The notes: generated from the letters alone by a model not told the origin. A stretch of DNA of 22,031 nucleotides from Robiginitomaculum sp036478975 (GCA_036478975.1 JAZGFA010000189.1:1-22031); one strand, 5' to 3'; positions 1-8,080 are shown, counted from the first letter of the stretch. Program-made: numbers and translations.

Positions 1-84
1 GTGTTTTTTAGTAGGAAAATTGGTAATTTGGACGTAAACTGATGATTGCGGGGGTTTTTGCCTGAAACGCTGATTTCAAATTAC

Positions 85-101
85 AACCTAGAGATTAGGT
101 T
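85..101. repeat. Short inverted repeat AACCTA-N5-TAGGTT in the leader region
   Basis: A perfect 6-bp inverted repeat with a 5-nt spacer lies in the 238 bp before kdsD, about 140 bp upstream of its start. No gene is visible in 1-238 on either strand; every frame is broken by stops or only shadows kdsD. The dyad has the size of a small operator half-site pair, but nothing identifies a binding protein. The -10-like TATACT at 186-191 has no convincing -35, so I do not call a promoter here. Confidence 0.3.
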
Positions 102-238
102 AATGCGCCCCGTGAAATGACATCCAAAACGGCCCTGTTTTATTGCCATTTTAGCCGCTTCCCGCGCTAGATTTTTACGCCTCCCTATACTATCTTTGCG
201 CAAAGCCTCGCCCCTAATGGCAAATAAATGGACGTTTT

Positions 239-1213
239 ATGACGAAAAACACCCCCCTAGAGACGGCGCAAAATGTGCTTGGCCTTGAAATTGACGGTTT
301 GCGCGCCCTGAGAGAGGCGCTAGAGCCGGGGCAAAGCCTCGCCGCCGCCTTCACAAAAGCCGTAGACACAATCAAATCATCAAGCGGACGCATCATGGTT
401 TGCGGCATGGGCAAGTCGGGGCACATAGGCCGCAAGATTGCCGCCACCCTCGCCTCGACCGGAGAAGCCGCCAGTTTCGTCCATCCGGGCGAAGCCAGCC
501 ATGGCGACCTGGGCATGATTACAAAAAACGATGTCGTGCTCGCCCTGTCCAATTCGGGGGAGACAGCGGAGCTTGGCGACACCATCGCCTATTGCGGGCG
601 CTTTAATATCCCGCTCATCGCCATTACCTCTGGCCGCGACAGCTCGCTCGGCTCTCAGGCGGATATTTGCCTGCTATTGCCCAAAGCGCCTGAGGCCTGC
701 GGAGAGACGCGCGCGCCGACCACATCAACGACGATGACATTAGCGCTCGGGGACGCGCTCGCCGTTGCGCTCCTGCGCGATAAGGGTTTTGCCGCTAGCG
801 ACTTTAAAAACTTCCATCCGGGCGGAAAGCTCGGCGCGGCCCTGCGCAAGGTTGGCGATATTATGAACACGCGTGATAAATTGCCGCTCTGCGCGCCTGA
901 CGCCAGTATTAGCGAAGTCACGGCGGTGATTGCCCGCGATAATTTTGGCTGTGTTGGCATTACCGAGGGCAAAACCCTTATCGGGGTTATTACGGACGGG
1001 GATTTACGCCGCCATATCGGCCCAGACCTGCACACGATGCGCGCCGCCGATATTATGAGCGACAGCCCGATTTATATAGATGAGCATATGCTCGCCGCCG
1101 ATGCGCTCAATATCCTCACGGGCAAGCACATTACGGCGCTATTTGTCTGCAAGAACAAACAGCCCGTCGGCATTGTCCATATCCATGACGTGTTAAAGCT
1201 TGGGGTAGCCTAG
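239..1213 (+). CDS. kdsD: Arabinose-5-phosphate isomerase (KpsF/GutQ/KdsD family)
   Basis: Interconverts ribulose-5-phosphate and arabinose-5-phosphate, the first step towards Kdo for LPS, in the cytoplasm. The 324-residue length and architecture are standard: an N-terminal SIS sugar-isomerase domain (about residues 35-185) and two CBS domains (about 205-262 and 270-322). Visible motifs are GMGKSGH (56-62), SNSGETAE (104-111) and HPGGKLG (193-199), typical of the family. The ATG at 239 has only a weak GGA upstream, but no other start fits the family length. The gene stands alone on its strand and converges on chpT; the stop TAG at 1211-1213 overlaps the chpT stop. A GutQ-like or capsule-specific KpsF role cannot be excluded, since no other Kdo, LPS or capsule genes are adjacent. 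Confidence 0.93.
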   Translation: MTKNTPLETAQNVLGLEIDGLRALREALEPGQSLAAAFTKAVDTIKSSSGRIMVCGMGKSGHIGRKIAATLASTGEAASFVHPGEASHGDLGMITKNDVVLALSNSGETAELGDTIAYCGRFNIPLIAITSGRDSSLGSQADICLLLPKAPEACGETRAPTTSTTMTLALGDALAVALLRDKGFAASDFKNFHPGGKLGAALRKVGDIMNTRDKLPLCAPDASISEVTAVIARDNFGCVGITEGKTLIGVITDGDLRRHIGPDLHTMRAADIMSDSPIYIDEHMLAADALNILTGKHITALFVCKNKQPVGIVHIHDVLKLGVA

Positions 1214-1881
1214 CCCGCAGCCGCAGCCGCCGCGTCGGGCATAAGGGCGGTAAATTCTATCCGTTCTTCATTAATAGCCTGAGCGTCCACCCGCCCCTTG
1301 GCTTCGCGCGCTATCATACCGGCGTAAAAAGGCTGCACGGTGCGGCCGTCCCAGCCCTCCTCGGGCGCTTTGCCCGCAAGCGCCTTGGAAACAGACTCAG
1401 CAAGGCGCGCCTTTGGCCCCTCGCAGACCAGATGCAGGCGGGTTACGCCGCCTTGGTCCGTGGCGCTGACCGTAACGCTGCCGCCGCGCGGAACCGCTTG
1501 CACGGCCAGCATAATCAAATTGAGCAAGAGGCGACCCGATGATTTTTCAAGGCCGTCTGGCACAACTTTCCAAACTATGTCCGCCTTGGCCGCGCCGTAA
1601 ACGCCCATGGTTAGCGTGCGCAATTCTTCGCTAGAAATAACCCCGGGGGCAGAGCCGCCCGCGCCAAAGGCTAAGCGCAAAAACTGTAATTTCGCGCCCG
1701 CTTGCTGGGAGCTAGAACGGATAAGATCCATGGCGTCATCGCGCATGTCCATATTATCATCATCGTCAAAAACTTCAATCGCCGCCCCCAGCGCTCCGAC
1801 CGGACTAACAAGGTCATGGCAAATCCGCGCGCATAAAAGCGCCGCTAGGGATGCCGGAGTTAGTTTTTTAACGTCGCTCAT
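1210..1881 (-). CDS. chpT: Histidine phosphotransferase ChpT
   Basis: ChpT passes phosphate from the hybrid kinase CckA to CtrA and CpdR, controlling the cell cycle in alphaproteobacteria. The 223-residue protein has the conserved phosphoacceptor motif CHDLVSP, with His22 as the likely phosphorylated residue, in a first helix of the dimerisation (DHp-like) bundle. A degenerate HATPase-like domain follows that does not bind ATP in characterised homologues. It ends in an alanine run. An in-frame ATG 30 bp upstream (1911) exists, but the ATG at 1881 has a GAGAG Shine-Dalgarno-like stretch at suitable spacing, and the family begins close to this point. The gene is monocistronic here: ydbL upstream has its own terminator, and the 3' end abuts kdsD. 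Confidence 0.88.
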   Translation of the reverse strand: MSDVKKLTPASLAALLCARICHDLVSPVGALGAAIEVFDDDDNMDMRDDAMDLIRSSSQQAGAKLQFLRLAFGAGGSAPGVISSEELRTLTMGVYGAAKADIVWKVVPDGLEKSSGRLLLNLIMLAVQAVPRGGSVTVSATDQGGVTRLHLVCEGPKARLAESVSKALAGKAPEEGWDGRTVQPFYAGMIAREAKGRVDAQAINEERIEFTALMPDAAAAAAG

Positions 1882-1944
1882 AATAAAATCTCTCGCATGG
1901 GTTTTGCGCAAGGCTGGCGCGCGGGCTTAAGTGTAAAACTTCTA

Positions 1945-1958
1945 TAGACTATCGTCTA
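1945..1958. repeat. Short inverted repeat upstream of chpT (TAGAC-tatc-GTCTA)
   Basis: Perfect 5-bp arms with a 4-nt spacer lie about 64 bp upstream of the chpT start, in the only region where a chpT promoter could sit (1882-2010). No good -35/-10 pair was found around it. It may be an operator or chance. Confidence 0.25.
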
Positions 1959-2010
1959 ACGCGAACCCCAATATTAGCCAAGCCCTAATACAAAAACGCC
2001 TGCCCCATAC

Positions 2011-2040
2011 AAAAAACGCCCCGCGGCTGAGGGGCGTTTT
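2011..2040 (-). terminator. Rho-independent terminator of the ydbH-ynbE-ydbL operon
   Basis: Read on the minus strand, a perfect 10-bp stem (AAAACGCCCC / GGGGCGTTTT) closes an 8-nt loop and continues as T residues to a run of six. It starts 25 bp after the ydbL stop, so it ends that operon and insulates chpT downstream. On the plus strand the stem is followed by AAAATTC, so it should work mainly in the minus direction. Confidence 0.85.
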
Positions 2041-2064
2041 AAAATTCATAAATCTAGGAATAGC

Positions 2065-2451
2065 TTACTTACGCAGCCATTTACCGCTGCCATCTTTTAT
2101 CCATGTGCCGCTTGGGGCTTTGGCGATGAGCTTTTCTGCCATGAGTTGGCTAACCGCTTCGACCGAGACGCTTTGCTGGCGCGCTAGGTCGGTGTAGACG
2201 AATTTTCGGCGAATGTTAATCTCGTTAACCGCGGCGCGCACGCCAGAGGAAACATTGCCGCCGACAAGGCCAAGATAGCCGTCCGCTTGCTCTCCGACTT
2301 CGCCGCTAGCTTTCGCCGCATCGACAATTGATTTAGCGCTGGCCTGAGCCGTAGCGACTGGCGCGTCTAAAATCTGCACGGCGCTTACTGCGCCTACTAC
2401 AAGTGTTGCGCCCAAGAGGAGCGAGAGTGTTTTTTTTGTGAGCTTCATCAT
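2065..2451 (-). CDS. ydbL: YdbL family protein (DUF1318), periplasmic
   Basis: A small periplasmic protein of the DUF1318/YdbL family. The first 36 or so residues form a signal peptide (MMKLTKKTLS start, hydrophobic core, likely cleavage after ATAQA). The mature part carries the family's GEQADGYLGLV segment and a short winged-helix-like C-terminal half. In E. coli, YdbL works with YdbH and YnbE, apparently as a chaperone that controls YnbE assembly. It is the last gene of the same three-gene order here. A near-perfect AAGGAGG Shine-Dalgarno (2457-2463) lies 5 nt before the first ATG and 8 nt before the second, so the start could be 2451 or 2448. This is the strongest ribosome binding site in the window, suggesting high expression relative to ydbH. 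Confidence 0.85.
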   Translation of the reverse strand: MMKLTKKTLSLLLGATLVVGAVSAVQILDAPVATAQASAKSIVDAAKASGEVGEQADGYLGLVGGNVSSGVRAAVNEINIRRKFVYTDLARQQSVSVEAVSQLMAEKLIAKAPSGTWIKDGSGKWLRK

Positions 2452-2480
2452 AAAAGCCTCCTTAGTTAGTCGTGTGGATA

Positions 2481-2675
2481 TTAGAAAATATCCGGGTTAT
2501 TGGCGAGCAAGTCCTCAATATCCTTATCAAGGCGAATACGCACTTCTTGATCGATTTTGATATTTAAATTTATCTCAATCGGTTTATCCGGAGCCTTAAT
2601 CTGCACGGTCGGCACGCAGGCCGTAAGGCCGGCGGTCAAAATGGACGTAATAATTATGGCTCTTAGTGTCATCAT
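2481..2675 (-). CDS. ynbE: YnbE family outer-membrane lipoprotein
   Basis: A 64-residue lipoprotein. The N-terminal signal ends in the lipobox LTAC (residues 17-20, Cys20 lipidated), followed by alternating hydrophobic and polar residues (EINLNIKIDQEVRIRL) typical of a beta strand, and an acidic end. In E. coli, YnbE binds the C-terminus of YdbH by beta-strand augmentation to complete a lipid-conducting bridge between the membranes. It sits between ydbH (36 bp gap) and ydbL (29 bp gap), as in enterobacteria. Tandem ATGs at 2675 and 2672 both follow AAGAGA; the second has better spacing. Confidence 0.88.
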   Translation of the reverse strand: MMTLRAIIITSILTAGLTACVPTVQIKAPDKPIEINLNIKIDQEVRIRLDKDIEDLLANNPDIF

Positions 2676-2711
2676 TATCTCTTTTCTACGCTATTAGACC
2701 TGAACTTGGCA

Positions 2712-5700
2712 TTAACGGGGCGCGTTTTCAATAGAGCTTACCAAGGCCTGCACATCGGCATTATTGACGATATTACGGGCAATATTTAGCAGTTCTCCCT
2801 CGACATTGACCCTAAACAAGAAATCAGAGCCGTAAAGCACGTCCGGATTATGGCCGGTGAATATAATGCCGAGCGTAATGTCACCATCAAGCGGGCCATT
2901 TATATCGAGCGATAATTCCTCATAGCGCAAGTCTTTGAGCGCATCGACCGCCATTTTCGCCGTTTCATTAGCGTCCCCCGCCGCGTTCAGCCCCTTATGC
3001 TGGATGCGCACCACCCCGCCATCTGCAACCAAAAGCCGCCCGTCTTTGACCTTAAGGTTGACCCCGTCAATGACGATGGGCAGCGTTCCGGATATAAGCC
3101 CGCTCGCATATAAATCCTCATTGCCAAGCCGGCTAACCACATCCCCAAGCGACACGTCCTCAACCGCGACCGTGATAGTATTGACCGCCCCCGGCTCGGT
3201 TGACCATAGCGCTGGCCGCACGGCTATGGCCCCGTCGCCAATCGGCCAGCGCGCATCAATCAGGTTAAACCCGCCCGTGACCACTTCCATAACCACGCTG
3301 CCATTACCCAGCGGCACGCCCGGATCAAAACCGGTCATAGTAATGGTCTGACGGCCGCGCGAGACAAGCGGGTAAAGGCTATCAAATTCTAGCGCGGCAT
3401 TCACGCCCGTAAACGGACCGACCAGCGTGCCAATATCCATATCCTTTAGGGTGACGGTTCCGCGCGATTTAATCGGCTGGCCCGCAATATAATCGAGGGT
3501 CACCAAGGCGGAAGACTCCCCGCGCACTTGCGCCAATTTACCGCGCAGGGCGGGGGCGAGGGCTTGCGGCTGCACGTCGCCCGGCTTCCAAATAAATTGC
3601 GGCACATTCAGGGTGGCGCTGCCTACCCCATTTTCAAAAACATAATCGGCAAATATCGGAAATTGCGGCGCGCGCGGCAAAGCGGTTTGCGCCGCGCCCG
3701 TGACGCGGCCATTTTCCAAACGCCCCTGACCCGTGACCGAGAGCGGCGGCAAAGTGCTGCCGTCCAACGTCACGACGCCCTTGGCATAATATAGCGTTAG
3801 ATCGCTATCACTACCCTCCATGCGCACATCCATATCCTTAAGGCTAAGCGGACCGGCGCGCATATTGAATACGGGGCTGTTAATATCATAACCCCACTCA
3901 CTATCAGCTCTGTGGGTCAAGGCGGCGCTCACCATTGGCGCGCTTGCGGTTTTGCCATCCCCCGTTTTCACATCGGCGGTCTGGGCGTCTATGGTCCAGC
4001 TTTGCTCTTGTCCCAATATATCGCCGGAAATCACCGCATGGCTCGCCTTTACGTCAAAGCGGGTTTGCTTTTCGGTTGAGCGTGCAATCGCCGCGATATT
4101 GCGCGCCTTCAAAGCGACATGGCTAAGCCCGCCAGAGCGCGTCAATATCGGCGCGTCCCCGTCCAAATACAAAGATACATCGCGCAAATCATAACCCGTA
4201 TGGGTGACCACTTGATCGGCGGTGATAACGTCGGAACTGGTAAAACTTACCGCCTGACCGCCGGCCTTAACGGCAAGTGACAGCGCGCCATTGGCCCTAA
4301 GTCCAATAAAGTCCGAGCCGATAAGCGGGCCGTCATAATCCAGCGCGCTGGTAATATTTAAATGGCCACGTGCCCCCGCTTTATAATCAAGCGCCGCGCT
4401 AAACGGGCCAAGGCGGCTCGCCCCTTCACGCCATTCGCTCGCGGTCTCTATTACGGCGGAGACCGAGCCAATGTCTTTCCACAGCCCGCCATTGGGGCTT
4501 GCGCCCGTGACGGTGATATTGCGCAGAGTTAAATCACGCGCGCCCGTAAGGCGTAAACCCGCGCGCAAGGTCAGTCCGTTATTCTTATAAATGAGGGCGG
4601 GCGAGCCGCCTGTTTTTGTAAGGATAATTTTCCGCGCCCCGCCGTCAATAATAAGCGGCGCTTTCAAGGCGGCAGAATAGCCCGCCGCCGTAAAGTCCAT
4701 ATCAAGGCGCGTTGACCAATCCGCGCCGCGCAATAACGCCTCAATATCTTTGGTGAAACTAGCGTTAAACTGCCTGGCTATCGGGGCGGCGCTAAGGGCC
4801 TTATGCATGCTCAATTTATGGGCGAGTTCTCGCCGTAAATCCGGCGCGGAAAAAGCAAAATTACCGCCCTCAATATCGACCTCATAACGCGATGGAAGAA
4901 GGCGCTTTCCAAGCCCGTCATAGGCAAACTGGCCCTCTAAACTGAGAGTGGTTTTTGCGGCGGTCATCATCCCATGATTAAAATTACTGACCTTAAGGCC
5001 CGCCGCGCCGTCATAGCTATAATGGCCGCCATCATCACTGCGTTCAAATTTTCCGTCCAAAGTAATGTCAGCGGCGCGGATGCGGGAGCGGGTTTTGTCC
5101 TTGGCGGTAAGGCTTAAATCCGTCACATGCAAAACGCTTTGGGAAAAGCTTACCGCCGCGCCCTCGCGCTCAATATTAATATGACCCGTCATTAGTCCGC
5201 CGCCATGATCGCCGACTGTAAACCCCGCGCTCTCTAACTCTAAATCTGCCACAAAGCTTTGCCCGCCGCGCAGGGTAACATCCCCGCCTGCGGTTAAATT
5301 TCCGTAAGGCGAGATGACGTTGACATTGGCGTTATTTATCCGAACGCCGCCGCTTGGAAACTTCGCCTCCGCGCCGCTATTTTCCGGCATCCAGTCGCTA
5401 ATGATTTTGCCCTGCGCGTTAATTTCAATCGCCAGCACAGGAGCCTCTACTACCGCCGAGCGTATAATGCCTTGGCGTAGCTCTTCCCAATCATAGGTAA
5501 TATCTAAAGATTTAGCGGAAAACACCGGCGCGCCATCCCTGCCAAGAGTAATGCCGGTGATTTTGGCGGCGTCCGTCGTGGCGCTCTCTATAATGAAGGC
5601 CGCATCATAGCCGCGCTTGGCCAGCGCCCGCTTCACCGTGGCTTCATAAACAAGGTTGCGATTGAGAAACACCAAAACGGCGGCGATGATGAGGATAATA

Positions 5701-5825
5701 AGCAGAAAGAGGGCCGCATAAAACAGGCGTTTCCATAAGCGCATTTTGGGCCTACGCTTTGGCCGGCGCTCTCGCGTGGGTTTATCCCGTGTTTTTACGC
5801 CTGCATCTGACATTGTAATTTGCAT
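2712..5825 (-). CDS. ydbH: YdbH family AsmA-like intermembrane lipid transport protein
   Basis: A large (1037-residue) inner-membrane-anchored protein. After a basic N-terminus (RRPKRRPKMRLWKRL) one transmembrane helix (about 34-54) leads into a very long beta-rich periplasmic region with repeated short strands and no enzyme motif. This is the layout of AsmA-like/TamB-like bridge proteins (YdbH, YhdP, TamB), which move phospholipids to the outer membrane in E. coli. The assignment to YdbH rather than another AsmA-like family rests on size, the C-terminal segment and the adjacent ynbE and ydbL. Start choice is open: ATG 5825 has AAGG only 2 nt away, while ATG 5813 (MSDAG) has it 14 nt away. 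Its promoter must lie in 5826-5958, shared with the divergent peptidase gene. Confidence 0.85.
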   Translation of the reverse strand: MQITMSDAGVKTRDKPTRERRPKRRPKMRLWKRLFYAALFLLIILIIAAVLVFLNRNLVYEATVKRALAKRGYDAAFIIESATTDAAKITGITLGRDGAPVFSAKSLDITYDWEELRQGIIRSAVVEAPVLAIEINAQGKIISDWMPENSGAEAKFPSGGVRINNANVNVISPYGNLTAGGDVTLRGGQSFVADLELESAGFTVGDHGGGLMTGHINIEREGAAVSFSQSVLHVTDLSLTAKDKTRSRIRAADITLDGKFERSDDGGHYSYDGAAGLKVSNFNHGMMTAAKTTLSLEGQFAYDGLGKRLLPSRYEVDIEGGNFAFSAPDLRRELAHKLSMHKALSAAPIARQFNASFTKDIEALLRGADWSTRLDMDFTAAGYSAALKAPLIIDGGARKIILTKTGGSPALIYKNNGLTLRAGLRLTGARDLTLRNITVTGASPNGGLWKDIGSVSAVIETASEWREGASRLGPFSAALDYKAGARGHLNITSALDYDGPLIGSDFIGLRANGALSLAVKAGGQAVSFTSSDVITADQVVTHTGYDLRDVSLYLDGDAPILTRSGGLSHVALKARNIAAIARSTEKQTRFDVKASHAVISGDILGQEQSWTIDAQTADVKTGDGKTASAPMVSAALTHRADSEWGYDINSPVFNMRAGPLSLKDMDVRMEGSDSDLTLYYAKGVVTLDGSTLPPLSVTGQGRLENGRVTGAAQTALPRAPQFPIFADYVFENGVGSATLNVPQFIWKPGDVQPQALAPALRGKLAQVRGESSALVTLDYIAGQPIKSRGTVTLKDMDIGTLVGPFTGVNAALEFDSLYPLVSRGRQTITMTGFDPGVPLGNGSVVMEVVTGGFNLIDARWPIGDGAIAVRPALWSTEPGAVNTITVAVEDVSLGDVVSRLGNEDLYASGLISGTLPIVIDGVNLKVKDGRLLVADGGVVRIQHKGLNAAGDANETAKMAVDALKDLRYEELSLDINGPLDGDITLGIIFTGHNPDVLYGSDFLFRVNVEGELLNIARNIVNNADVQALVSSIENAPR

Positions 5826-5883
5826 AGCCTTATAATATTTGGTTTAACAATAATCAGCGAAAAAGAGCATAAAAGACTCCGCG

Positions 5884-5897
5884 TTAACCAATGTTAA
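5884..5897. promoter_or_regulatory. Dyad TTAAC-CAAT-GTTAA between divergent ydbH and M23 peptidase genes
   Basis: A perfect 5-bp inverted repeat with 4-nt spacer lies midway in the 133-bp divergent intergenic region. It is also TTAA-N6-TTAA, one base short of the CtrA consensus TTAA-N7-TTAA. It could be an operator shared by both genes; the identity of the regulator is inference. Confidence 0.3.
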
Positions 5898-5958
5898 GTC
5901 ATATTCTTGGCATTCCTACTATTATTATTGCAATCGACTGTGTATTCTTAGGGCAATT

Positions 5959-7356
5959 ATGAACCGCAAGACACTCCTCCGCGCCTATTATAAGGGCCTG
6001 ACCGCGCTTTATGATTTAAAGCTTACGCGCGCCATGATGGCAGGCGGCGCGGCGCTGTCACTTGGCGCCATCGTGATTAGCGGCGCTATTGGCGGGGATA
6101 AGAGCGAGCCAGGCCCTGCGCCGCAAATCGCCGCCATTGCCCCCAATGCTATACATGACGCCATATTCGCCAATATGACATCGCGCGCAATTTCCGGCAA
6201 AGCCATGACCGTGACCCTGCGCCCCGGCGATAGCCTTGGTCCATTATTGCAAAAAAACGGCGTCGGCGCCCAGACCGCCTATAAGGTCACCCAAGCTTTT
6301 TCCACGGTGTTTAAACCGCGCAATGTCCGCGCCGGTCAAAACATATCGCTCTATTTTGACGAAGCGCAAAACCCTGGTCTTGTCGGCATCAGCTTTAAAC
6401 CTAATTTTGAGCGCGCCATTCACGTCAACCGCACGGGCAGCGGCGATTACGCGGCGCGCGATGTGGCCATCACTTTTCCCAAAGAATTGGTGCAAGTGTC
6501 TGGCACGATTGCAAACAGTCTTTACCTCGACGCGGCGAAAATGGGCGTGCCCGATAAGGTCACCGTGCAGTTCTCGCAAATCTATGAGCATAGCGTCGAC
6601 TTTCAGCGCGACATACAGCCGGGCGACGCGTTCACCATGGCGTTTGAGCTTTACCGCGACGCAAAGGGCAATCCTCTCAAGGCCGGAGATTTGCTCTATA
6701 CAAGCTTTTCACCGCGCGGAAAAACCTCCGACTTCTATCTTTATACCAATAAGGCCGGCGGCGAGAATTATTACGACGCAAAGGGCAAGGGCGCGAAACG
6801 TAAATTAATGCGCACGCCGATTAATGGCGCGCGCCTGTCCTCGGGCTTTGGCCGTCGTCGTCACCCTATTTCTGGCTACCGCAAAAACCATAATGGCGTT
6901 GACTTTGCCGCCCGTAGCGGAACCCCTATTATGGCCGCTGGCGTTGGCACGATTGAACGCGCTAGCCGCTGGTCTACCTTTGGTAATTATGTGCGCATCC
7001 GCCATTCCGATGGCTATAAAACCGCCTATGCCCATATGAAGGGCTTTGCGCGCGGCATTAAAAAAGGCGCGCGCGTACGCCAAGGCCAAACCATCGGCTA
7101 TGTCGGCACCACCGGCGCGTCCACCGGCCCTCATCTTCATTATGAAGTGCATAAGGGCGGCAGAAAAATCAACCCGCGCAGCCTGTCCACATTGTCGGGC
7201 AAGCCGCTACCCAAAGCCGAACGCGCCGCGTTTAATCTACGCCGCGCCGAAATTGACGCCCTGCGTAAAGATGCCCCGCCCGCCCTCATCATAGAGGTCG
7301 CAACCGAGGCCGCTCCGCAAATCGCCAGCGTCATGTCTGCGCCTGGGCAGCAATAA
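5959..7356 (+). CDS. M23 family (LytM domain) murein endopeptidase, membrane-anchored
   Basis: A 465-residue peptidoglycan hydrolase that should cut peptide cross-bridges in the periplasm. One transmembrane helix (about 27-45) anchors it. A LysM/OapA-like module follows (about 75-135, VTLRPGDSLGPLL), then a second beta domain (about 180-280), and the LytM zinc-peptidase domain (about 285-405). All four active-site residues are present: His311 and Asp315 (NHNGVDF), His392 and His394 (HLHYE). The domain order matches MepM/YebA-type and Csd3-type enzymes. A C-terminal tail of about 55 residues is low in recognisable features. Start ATG 5959 is supported by AGGG 5 nt upstream. The gene diverges from ydbH. 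Which enzyme of the family it corresponds to in Caulobacter (DipM, LdpA-F) cannot be settled by eye. Confidence 0.88.
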   Translation: MNRKTLLRAYYKGLTALYDLKLTRAMMAGGAALSLGAIVISGAIGGDKSEPGPAPQIAAIAPNAIHDAIFANMTSRAISGKAMTVTLRPGDSLGPLLQKNGVGAQTAYKVTQAFSTVFKPRNVRAGQNISLYFDEAQNPGLVGISFKPNFERAIHVNRTGSGDYAARDVAITFPKELVQVSGTIANSLYLDAAKMGVPDKVTVQFSQIYEHSVDFQRDIQPGDAFTMAFELYRDAKGNPLKAGDLLYTSFSPRGKTSDFYLYTNKAGGENYYDAKGKGAKRKLMRTPINGARLSSGFGRRRHPISGYRKNHNGVDFAARSGTPIMAAGVGTIERASRWSTFGNYVRIRHSDGYKTAYAHMKGFARGIKKGARVRQGQTIGYVGTTGASTGPHLHYEVHKGGRKINPRSLSTLSGKPLPKAERAAFNLRRAEIDALRKDAPPALIIEVATEAAPQIASVMSAPGQQ

Positions 7357-7380
7357 GCCTGCCATAGCGCCTGCCAAACC

Positions 7381-7413
7381 TTACCCCTTGCCCCGCACGG
7401 CACGGTGGGGTAA
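7381..7413. repeat. GC-rich inverted repeat TTACCCC...GGGGTAA
   Basis: Perfect 7-bp arms enclose 19 nt that can also pair partly (CCCCG / CGGTGGGG). It lies 24 bp after the M23 peptidase stop and about 40 bp before the DUF4282 gene start. No T run follows, so it is not a normal terminator. It could protect the upstream mRNA end or be part of the next gene's 5' leader. Confidence 0.3.
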
Positions 7414-7451
7414 ATACGCCTATTCGTTCACCCTTGAAAGGCACGCACCCC

Positions 7452-8030
7452 ATGGCTAAATCAATTTTTGGAAACCTATTCTCCTTTGACAAAATGATCT
7501 CTGAGCAGATTATCAAAATCGTTTATTACATCGGTCTACTCGGCATAGCACTGTCCTTTCTTGGGGCTATTTTTGCATCCTTTCAGGCCGGCCTTATCGG
7601 CTTCCTTCCCACCTTATTAGGCGCAATTATCGCCGCCGCCCTTGGCGTGCTTCTCTGGCGCGTCTTCTGCGAATGTATCATTATCATTTTCCGCATTTAC
7701 AGCCGTCTTGGCGACATCAATAAAACCCTTGGCGGCACGAATAAAGAAGCGGCCATCCCTGGTGATGACGCTTTGAAAGCGGCGCGCGAAGCAGCTATCA
7801 AAGCGAAAAACGCGGCGATGGACACGGCGGAAACCCTTAAAAACAAAGTCACTAAAGATGATGATGTTGAACCAATGATGGAAGCTAAGCCCGCAGCCCC
7901 TGCGCCAAAGCGTCCTGCGGTGAAAAAGAAACCCGCTGCTAAAAAGACTCCCGCGAAGAAGCCAGCGGCGAAAAAGAAAGCGGCCCCTAAAAAAGCCGTG
8001 AAGAAAAAGACGCCCGCTAAAAAGAAATAA
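7452..8030 (+). CDS. DUF4282 membrane protein with lysine/alanine-rich histone H1-like tail
   Basis: A 192-residue protein in two very different halves. Residues about 1-85 match the DUF4282 pattern: SFDKMISEQIIKIVYYIGLL followed by two hydrophobic helices (about 23-45 and 48-82). Residues about 100-140 look helical and charged. The last 50 or so are KKPAAKKTPAKK-type repeats resembling histone H1-like/AlgP tails, strongly basic, which usually bind nucleic acid or other polyanions. If the tail is cytoplasmic it could bind DNA or RNA at the membrane; that is inference. The ATG at 7452 is preferred over the TTG at 7434 because GAAAGG (7436-7441) sits 10 nt upstream of the ATG. No specific function is known to me for this family. 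Confidence 0.8.
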   Translation: MAKSIFGNLFSFDKMISEQIIKIVYYIGLLGIALSFLGAIFASFQAGLIGFLPTLLGAIIAAALGVLLWRVFCECIIIIFRIYSRLGDINKTLGGTNKEAAIPGDDALKAAREAAIKAKNAAMDTAETLKNKVTKDDDVEPMMEAKPAAPAPKRPAVKKKPAAKKTPAKKPAAKKKAAPKKAVKKKTPAKKK

Positions 8031-8048
8031 TCTTTAGCAATATCGCAT

Positions 8049-8080
8049 AAAAAAAGCCGGGTCAGTGACCCGGCTTTTTT
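8049..8080. terminator. Bidirectional rho-independent terminator
   Basis: The near-perfect palindrome GCCGGGTCA-G-TGACCCGGC (8056-8074) is flanked by seven A's on the left and six T's on the right. It therefore forms a strong stem plus U-tract on both strands. It sits between the convergent DUF4282 gene (stop 8030) and DUF4167 gene (stop 8099) and should end both transcripts. Confidence 0.93.

Noticed and set aside
655..1035. A 126-codon minus-strand frame opposite kdsD.
   Set aside because: Antisense shadow of a complete isomerase gene; no promoter or Shine-Dalgarno.
6236..6808. A 190-codon plus-strand frame inside the first M23 gene.
   Set aside because: Overlaps the LysM/OapA-like region of a complete, well-supported peptidase in another frame; Arg/Ser/Ala-rich nonsense composition.
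7900..8030. The lysine-rich repeat region as a CRISPR or mobile repeat.
   Set aside because: The repetition is at codon level (AAR, GCN, CCN) and inside one open frame; no spacers or identical units.
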